Source of the DNA: Akkermansiaceae bacterium UBA4145
GTDB lineage: Bacteria > Verrucomicrobiota > Verrucomicrobiia > Verrucomicrobiales > Akkermansiaceae
Direction of reading: 5' to 3'
NCBI GenBank assembly: GCA_002380675.1
Contig: DFWB01000239.1
Span: 1-12,212, forward strand
DNA: 12,212 nucleotides
Below the pieces are notes generated by a model. That model was not told the origin of the DNA. It ran no database searches and saw only the letters and a list, made by a program, of their open reading frames with translations. The position numbers and the translations under genes are program-made. Numbering within the stretch: the stretch's first letter is position 1; the number at the start of each line of letters is the position of its first letter. This document shows positions 7,899 to 12,212 of this stretch, one piece after another.

Positions 7899-7934
7899 AG
7901 AGGAATTTCGCATTCCTCTGGAATGTTCCGGAGG
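7899..7934 (+). promoter_or_regulatory. Two mutually exclusive hairpins in the leader of the rhomboid gene
   Basis: Hairpin A pairs AGAGGAAT (7899-7906) with ATTCCTCT (7912-7919) across a TTCGC loop: 8 Watson-Crick pairs. Hairpin B pairs CCTCTGGA (7915-7922) with TCCGGAGG (7927-7934) across ATGT: 8 pairs including one U-G. Both need bases 7915-7919, so only one can form at a time. Hairpin B hides the Shine-Dalgarno GGAGG at 7930-7934, and hairpin A would free it. The geometry is that of a sequestor/anti-sequestor leader. Whether a ligand, temperature or nothing controls it cannot be seen; a DNA operator between divergent genes is an alternative. Confidence 0.4.
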
Positions 7935-7937
7935 TGA
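7930..7937 (+). promoter_or_regulatory. Strong Shine-Dalgarno sequence (decides the rhomboid start)
   Basis: GGAGGTGA is fully complementary to the usual 3' end of bacterial 16S rRNA, and no other start in this window has a match as good. It lies 7 bases before an in-frame TTG at 7945 but 46 bases before the ATG at 7984. If it is used, the rhomboid protein starts at TTG 7945; if the gene is read without a Shine-Dalgarno, as most neighbours appear to be, the ATG is the better start. Confidence 0.45.
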
Positions 7938-7983
7938 ATCTTGTTTGAGGGCCCCACTCGTGTTGAACTCTCTTCCCGGAAGC

Positions 7984-8844
7984 ATGATTGATTTTGATCA
8001 GGCGATTGAGGAGGGGAATCTTACCTTGGTGGGTGAATTTGAAGGCCTTACGGAGGTCAACGAGTATGCCTTGGTCATCCTAGCGATGAACCTCGACTGC
8101 TGGATAAGTATGGAGGCGGAAGGTCCGCGCTTCCTTCTCTATGCAGAGCCTGCCTTTGAGTTGGCCATCGTCGAGGAGTTCCGGCTCTACGAGCAAGAGC
8201 AGTTGTCGTTGCCAGAGCGGGCGGCAGAGATTTCTTTTCACCGGTCGGGAGTCGAGCTTTTGCTCCTCTGGACGGCGATCCTGATGGTCACCTTCATGGG
8301 GCAGACGGAGTCCATGGTGGCGAAGTATTGTAATTCCAGTGAAGGTATTTTTGGTGCAGGAGAGTGGCATCGCTCCTTCACCGCGCTGTTTCTGCATGCC
8401 GATGGAGGCCATCTGCTTGGAAACGTATTGATCGGTGGAATTTTCTGTGTGTTTGTGGCACGGACATTCGGACCGGTCCGGGGTTGGATTTCCATTCTTG
8501 CCAGCGGAACTCTTGGAAACCTGATGACCTCCTGGTTGCATTTTCCTGAGGGCTTCAAGTCTCTCGGAGCGTCCACGGCAACCTTTGGGGCGCTTGGCTT
8601 ATTGGTCGGGAGCAGTGCCCTTCTGGCCTACCGATCCAGATCGGCGCGCAAGGTTGGAGGATTCGTCCTTCCTTTTATCGCAGGAGCGATCCTGCTCGGG
8701 TGGTTCGGGGCCGGGGCAGGGGATGCTGCTTCCAGAGTGGACGTGCTCGCTCACGTGATGGGATTTTGCTCTGGAGCTCTGATCGGTTCGGTGCTGGCTA
8801 GGAATACGCCCGCATCAGAAGATGACGGGAGGGCTCCTGCTTAG
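7984..8844 (+). CDS. Rhomboid-family intramembrane serine protease
   Basis: This GlpG-like rhomboid has 286 residues from ATG 7984, or 299 from the alternative TTG 7945, which has a far better ribosome binding site. Residues about 1-75 form a soluble cytoplasmic domain (EYALVILAMNL, RFLLYAEPAFELAIVEEF) similar to the N-terminal domain of GlpG-type rhomboids. About six hydrophobic segments follow. The catalytic dyad is present: Ser197 in GASTATFGA and His257 in AHVMGF. His143 and Asn147 occupy the oxyanion-hole positions equivalent to GlpG His150 and Asn154. The consensus GxSG reads GAST here. It should cleave membrane-protein substrates within the inner membrane; substrates are unknown. It diverges from the DUF1593 gene and its stop overlaps that of the Gfo/Idh gene on the other strand. 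Confidence 0.94.
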   Translation: MIDFDQAIEEGNLTLVGEFEGLTEVNEYALVILAMNLDCWISMEAEGPRFLLYAEPAFELAIVEEFRLYEQEQLSLPERAAEISFHRSGVELLLLWTAILMVTFMGQTESMVAKYCNSSEGIFGAGEWHRSFTALFLHADGGHLLGNVLIGGIFCVFVARTFGPVRGWISILASGTLGNLMTSWLHFPEGFKSLGASTATFGALGLLVGSSALLAYRSRSARKVGGFVLPFIAGAILLGWFGAGAGDAASRVDVLAHVMGFCSGALIGSVLARNTPASEDDGRAPA

Positions 8845-10181
8845 AGCCCGGCGACTTCCCACCCCTTCCGGTATTGCTGGTGCAGGAGATTGTCGGCCTC
8901 CTTGCTGTTGTTGAACCGCAGGGCCTTCGCGTTCCACTCAAGTTTGACTCCCGGCACCTGTGACGCCACACAGCCCAGAAGGACGGTTTCGCAGAGTGGG
9001 CCAGCATAGTCGAAGCTGGAGCTGGGCTTCCCTTTGCCTGCGATGGCGTCGACCCATTGTTTGTAGTGATCGGCAGAGGGAACAACCTGAAAGTCGAGGT
9101 CCTTGAATTTTTTCTCCGGGTAGAGAGAGGGGAGCTTGCCCGAGCCGTGAGGGCAGACCACGACGCCCTGTTCCCCGATAAACATGCTGCCATTTGCTGG
9201 GAGTGCTGTCCCGCGGGGTAGATCGCATTCGGAGGGGTCTGGCCCCTTTCCGCCGTCATGCCAGGTCACCTTGATGGTCTCGCCGGCGGTTCGTTCCGTT
9301 CCAGGGAATTCGTAGTGAATGCGTTCTGCTTTTGGGAAGGTTTCCTTTGTTGGTTCAGGGCCCTCATAGAGGATGGTGTCAGGTGCGGTCAGGCCCAACG
9401 CCCAGTAGATTGGGTCGATAATGTGGCAGCCCATGTCTCCGAGCGCTCCTGTGCCGAAGTCATACCATCCCCGCCACTTGAACGGATGATAGACGCCAGG
9501 AGCAAAGGGTCGCTCGGGAGCGACTCCTAGCCAGAGATCCCATTGCAAGGTATCGGGTGCTGCGGCGGAAGCGCCGGGGCGTTTGATTCCCTGAGGCCAG
9601 ATGGGTCGGTTGGACCATGCATGGGCGCTCTTGACCTTACCAATCATGCCTTGCTGCACGAGGTTGACCAGAGTTCGGTAGCTAGTACCACTGTGGTGCT
9701 GGTTTCCCATCTGGGTGGCGACCCCGGCCCGGGCTGCTGCTGCCGTCACCTGACGCGACTCGTATACTGTCCGGGTCAGGGGTTTCTGGGTATAGCACCC
9801 GATACCCTGCTGGAGAGCGGTCATGGTGACCGGGGCGTGCATATGATCAGGGGTCGAGATGGTAATCCCATCGAGAGTTTTTTCTTTCTCCAACATGATC
9901 CGCCAGTCGGTGTAGCGCCGGGCCTTTGGCCATTTACTGGCTGCGGTGGAGAATCCGCCCCGCTTGCCTCCCTTGGCTTGCTCCACGTCGCAGAAGGCTA
10001 CGATGTTTCCGTGTTTCGCAGCGCCGTTGGAATCGACCCAGCCCTTACCCCCAACACCCACTGCCGCGAGATTGGGCACTTCGTTTGGAGATTTCTTGCC
10101 GTGGGCGGATCCCGTAACCAGAGAGGCTGCAGATGCGGAGGTCAGGCCTCCCAGAAACGTGCGGCGCACCATTTTGCTCAT
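8841..10181 (-). CDS. Tat-exported Gfo/Idh/MocA-family oxidoreductase
   Basis: This protein has 446 residues from ATG 10181. In-frame alternatives are ATG 10226 (15 residues longer) and TTG 10304; the last would overlap the divergent GH92 gene and is rejected. VRRTFLGG at residues 5-12 with a following Ala/Ser-rich hydrophobic stretch is a twin-arginine signal, so the protein is exported folded, presumably with its NAD(P) cofactor. The Rossmann fold shows GVGGKG at 42-47. TQKP at 131-134 takes the place of the canonical EKP and keeps the cofactor-contacting Lys. GDMGCHIIDP at 248-257 carries the conserved catalytic-region His253. Family members oxidise or reduce sugars and cyclitols, and some (GH109 type) cleave glycosides through a transient oxidation step; the substrate here is not evident. 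It is divergent from a GH92 glycosidase, which favours a carbohydrate substrate. No Shine-Dalgarno precedes the chosen start. Confidence 0.93.
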   Translation of the reverse strand: MSKMVRRTFLGGLTSASAASLVTGSAHGKKSPNEVPNLAAVGVGGKGWVDSNGAAKHGNIVAFCDVEQAKGGKRGGFSTAASKWPKARRYTDWRIMLEKEKTLDGITISTPDHMHAPVTMTALQQGIGCYTQKPLTRTVYESRQVTAAAARAGVATQMGNQHHSGTSYRTLVNLVQQGMIGKVKSAHAWSNRPIWPQGIKRPGASAAAPDTLQWDLWLGVAPERPFAPGVYHPFKWRGWYDFGTGALGDMGCHIIDPIYWALGLTAPDTILYEGPEPTKETFPKAERIHYEFPGTERTAGETIKVTWHDGGKGPDPSECDLPRGTALPANGSMFIGEQGVVVCPHGSGKLPSLYPEKKFKDLDFQVVPSADHYKQWVDAIAGKGKPSSSFDYAGPLCETVLLGCVASQVPGVKLEWNAKALRFNNSKEADNLLHQQYRKGWEVAGL

Positions 10182-10286
10182 AAGCTGGGTTGTATCCGGT
10201 TCCTTCTTTTTGGCAAGTGTGGGCATTTGGACCGCATTCTGCTCCAATGACTTTGGAAGAAACAGGAATGAGTTATTCAGTAAGAC
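10182..10286. promoter_or_regulatory. Divergent intergenic region between the Gfo/Idh and GH92 genes
   Basis: These 105 bases separate two genes that face away from each other, so both promoters must lie here or just inside the genes. I could not identify a convincing -35/-10 pair, an operator palindrome or a hairpin. AGGA at 10264-10267 is the nearest Shine-Dalgarno-like sequence to the GH92 ATG and is about 19 bases away, which is too far to be persuasive. The spacing allows shared regulation but does not prove it. Confidence 0.35.
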
Positions 10287-12212
10287 ATGCTCGAGCAACG
10301 GCAAGGGGAAAGAAACTCAAGGTGGGTTGATCCCTTCCTCGGAAATTCGCAGTCCCAACTGCCACATGCGGAGGGAGTGGCGGCTACGTGGTGGCGGGCT
10401 AAGCCCCCCGTCGGTAATACTCATCCGGGGGCGGTCTGCCCATTTGGAATGGTGTCTGCCTGTGCCTATTCCGGGGCCTACGTCACTGGGTATGGTCGTT
10501 ATGGTGTTTCCCTGACCGGAGATCTGCCTCCGGTGGTTTTTGAGAGGCATGAAGCCTTGGGAATCGCGCATTTCCAGCAATCAGGGACCGGGCGCATTCG
10601 GGTCTATTACAATTATCTTCTGACGACTCCTCTCACAGGTAAGGGCCTTGAGGGATTGGGCCAGCGCTGTGCGCTCTCGGACGAGCGGGCCTGGCCAGGT
10701 TATTACTCTGCGCGATTTGAGGAAAGAAATGTATTTTGTGAGGTCACCTGTACGCAGCGTAGTGCGGTTCACCGTTACGAATTCCCTGAGAATGTGAGGG
10801 GGAAAGTGGCGATCGATCTTTCTGCTGGGGGGTTGCTTGTCGATGACATGCGAAGCTACCCACAAGAGGGGCGGGTTGGATTAGAGGGGCCCTCTTCCGC
10901 GGAGGGGATGGTGGTGATGGAGGGGATTCCGATCTATTTCCGAATCGAGGTGAGGGGGGCTGCCCGCGGGGGGCTCTGGGAGGACGGAGCGGAGCTTTCA
11001 GGGGAGACCTCAAAGGTTCTGCCCGCGGGTCATTCAGCAGAGAAAGCAGAGAAAGCGCCTCCCTTCGGGGTATGGTTTGAGGCCGGAAGTGCCGGTGAGC
11101 CTCTGGAGGTCAGGATTGGGTTTTCCCTGCGCAGTGGTCAACGCTGTAGAGAAGCTCTCGCGGTAGTCGACTCAGACCCGTTGGAAGAGATTGCCCGTAA
11201 AGCCGCGGGGCATTGGGATGTTGTCCTTGGCAAGGTCGAGGTTGGGGGAGGAACGGAGGAATTACGGGAGATGTTTTATTCCGCCTTTTATCATTCTGCA
11301 CTCAAGCCTGCAGATTTCCGGGATGAAAACCCCTTCAGCTCCCAAGATGGGCCCTTCTTTTTTGATCTCGCCACTCTCTGGGACCAATATAAGACGCAGC
11401 TTCCTCTCCTGATGACCTTGTGGCCTGAGTGGGGTGAAAGCTTCGTTGAGTTTCTCGGTGAAGTCGCCACCCGCGAGGGAGCGTTCCCGGTAAGCTACCT
11501 GATGGACAACGCACCCGAGCGTTTTAACAAGCAAGCAACCGGGTTGTGCCACATCATCCTCGCGGATGCGCAGATGCGCGGAGTAAAAGCGGACTGGGAT
11601 TGGATTCTCCGGCTTCTCTGGGGCACGAGTCTGAGCAAGAAAGTTGCCACGGGAAGGTTTGCTGAGTTCGCTCGAAATAGGATCGTGCAACCGCTTTCGC
11701 ACACTCTGGATCTCGCCGGAGCCCATTTTGGGATTGCCCAGATGGCGAAACGGCTTGGCTACCAGGGGATTTACGATCACAGCCTGCCTCTGCTCCGGTG
11801 CTGGTCCAACGCGATGGACGAAAATACCGGGTTGCTCAGAGAGGACTCGGATTATTATGAGGGGGAGAACTGGAATTATTCATTCCGGATTCTCCACGAC
11901 ATGGTGGGAAGAATCAAACTGGCTGGAGGTGAAAAGTCTTTCGTGAACCTCCTCGACCGCTTCTTCGGGTTCCAGGAGCCGTTACACGGGGAAACCGTCC
12001 ACCGCTTCGAGGGTCTCAACAATGAGCCGGATATGGAAGCGCCCTACCTTTACCATTATGCGGGTCGTCCGGACCGGGCAGCAGAGGTGGTGAGAGGCGT
12101 GATTCGGTATCAGTTTTCGACGGGGCCTGGAGGGTTGCCGGGAAATGACGATTCGGGAGGGCTTTCGTCTTGGCTGGTCTGGAGTATGATGGGCCTGTTT
12201 CCTGTGGCGGGA
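10287..12212 (+). CDS. GH92-family glycoside hydrolase (alpha-mannosidase type), 3'-truncated by the window end
   Basis: An open frame of 642 codons starts at ATG 10287, directly after an in-frame TAA (10281-10283), and continues past the last base. Family GH92 removes mannose from alpha-linked glycans by a calcium-dependent inverting mechanism. Landmarks in order: WVDPFLGN near the N-terminus, GNTHPGAVCPFGM at 43-55, an AHFQQSGTG segment, HRYEFP, FYSAFYHSALKP, LATLWDQYKTQLP from about 361, EGENWNYSF from 525, NEPDMEAPY from 579 and GLPGNDD at 616-622. The acidic residues in the EGENW and GNDD motifs fit the family's catalytic acid and base regions; exact roles are inferred. Roughly 80-130 residues of the C-terminal barrel should lie beyond the window. 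No signal peptide is visible (MLEQRQGERNS is polar), which is unusual for the family. The SHH that usually follows NEP is replaced by DME, so the linkage specificity may differ. It diverges from the Gfo/Idh gene. Confidence 0.94.
   Translation, partial: MLEQRQGERNSRWVDPFLGNSQSQLPHAEGVAATWWRAKPPVGNTHPGAVCPFGMVSACAYSGAYVTGYGRYGVSLTGDLPPVVFERHEALGIAHFQQSGTGRIRVYYNYLLTTPLTGKGLEGLGQRCALSDERAWPGYYSARFEERNVFCEVTCTQRSAVHRYEFPENVRGKVAIDLSAGGLLVDDMRSYPQEGRVGLEGPSSAEGMVVMEGIPIYFRIEVRGAARGGLWEDGAELSGETSKVLPAGHSAEKAEKAPPFGVWFEAGSAGEPLEVRIGFSLRSGQRCREALAVVDSDPLEEIARKAAGHWDVVLGKVEVGGGTEELREMFYSAFYHSALKPADFRDENPFSSQDGPFFFDLATLWDQYKTQLPLLMTLWPEWGESFVEFLGEVATREGAFPVSYLMDNAPERFNKQATGLCHIILADAQMRGVKADWDWILRLLWGTSLSKKVATGRFAEFARNRIVQPLSHTLDLAGAHFGIAQMAKRLGYQGIYDHSLPLLRCWSNAMDENTGLLREDSDYYEGENWNYSFRILHDMVGRIKLAGGEKSFVNLLDRFFGFQEPLHGETVHRFEGLNNEPDMEAPYLYHYAGRPDRAAEVVRGVIRYQFSTGPGGLPGNDDSGGLSSWLVWSMMGLFPVAG

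Noticed and set aside
9543..10250. Open frame of 235 codons on the + strand
   Set aside because: It is antisense to the Gfo/Idh/MocA gene and no family is recognisable in it.
10182..10304. N-terminal extension of the Gfo/Idh protein from TTG 10304
   Set aside because: It would put 41 residues ahead of the Tat motif and overlap the start of the divergent GH92 gene; no ribosome site supports it.
10317..11013. Several short - strand frames of 87 to 94 codons
   Set aside because: They are antisense to the GH92 gene, whose motifs are continuous through the whole stretch.

Overview
The window looks like a chromosomal segment from a bacterium of the Planctomycetes-Verrucomicrobia-Chlamydiae group, most likely Verrucomicrobia or a planctomycete. 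The basis is gene content: a PSCyt1-DUF1549-DUF1553 protein paired with a DUF1501 protein, a second DUF1501 protein, a DUF1593 (Sde182-type) protein and a Tat-exported Gfo/Idh/MocA oxidoreductase. All of these are greatly expanded in that group. Most gene starts lack a well-placed Shine-Dalgarno sequence, so several starts below were chosen from signal peptides and family N-termini.

Layout, left to right. The window opens with the Lys/Ala-rich tail of an upstream gene (1-49). A two-gene unit on the + strand follows: a secreted cytochrome-type DUF1549/DUF1553 protein (195-2918) and, 9 bases later, its usual Tat-exported DUF1501 partner (2928-4424). Next on the same strand is a small multidrug resistance transporter very close to EmrE (4526-4858). 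Convergent to it, on the - strand, lie a DUF1593 protein with a Sec signal peptide (6428-7864) and, downstream of it, a Tat-exported DUF1501 protein (4911-6281). A rhomboid intramembrane protease (+, from about 7984 or 7945 to 8844) diverges from the DUF1593 gene. It converges so tightly on a Tat-exported Gfo/Idh/MocA protein (-, 8841-10181) that their stop codons overlap. Finally, a GH92 alpha-mannosidase-family gene (+, 10287 onward) diverges from the Gfo/Idh gene and runs off the end of the window.

How the genes may work together: the DUF1549/DUF1553-DUF1501 pair is a recurrent two-gene unit of unknown biochemical role. The DUF1593, Gfo/Idh and GH92 genes suggest carbohydrate handling, but they are not one operon and no single pathway is proven. 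EmrE and the rhomboid look like independent housekeeping or accessory genes. Coding density is high and no gene-free stretch exceeds 300 bases. I see no tRNA, rRNA, CRISPR array, insertion sequence or convincing intrinsic terminator.

The most unusual non-coding signal is a pair of mutually exclusive 8-bp hairpins (7899-7934) ahead of the rhomboid gene. One of them would bury a near-perfect Shine-Dalgarno sequence. This reading is an inference from base complementarity only.
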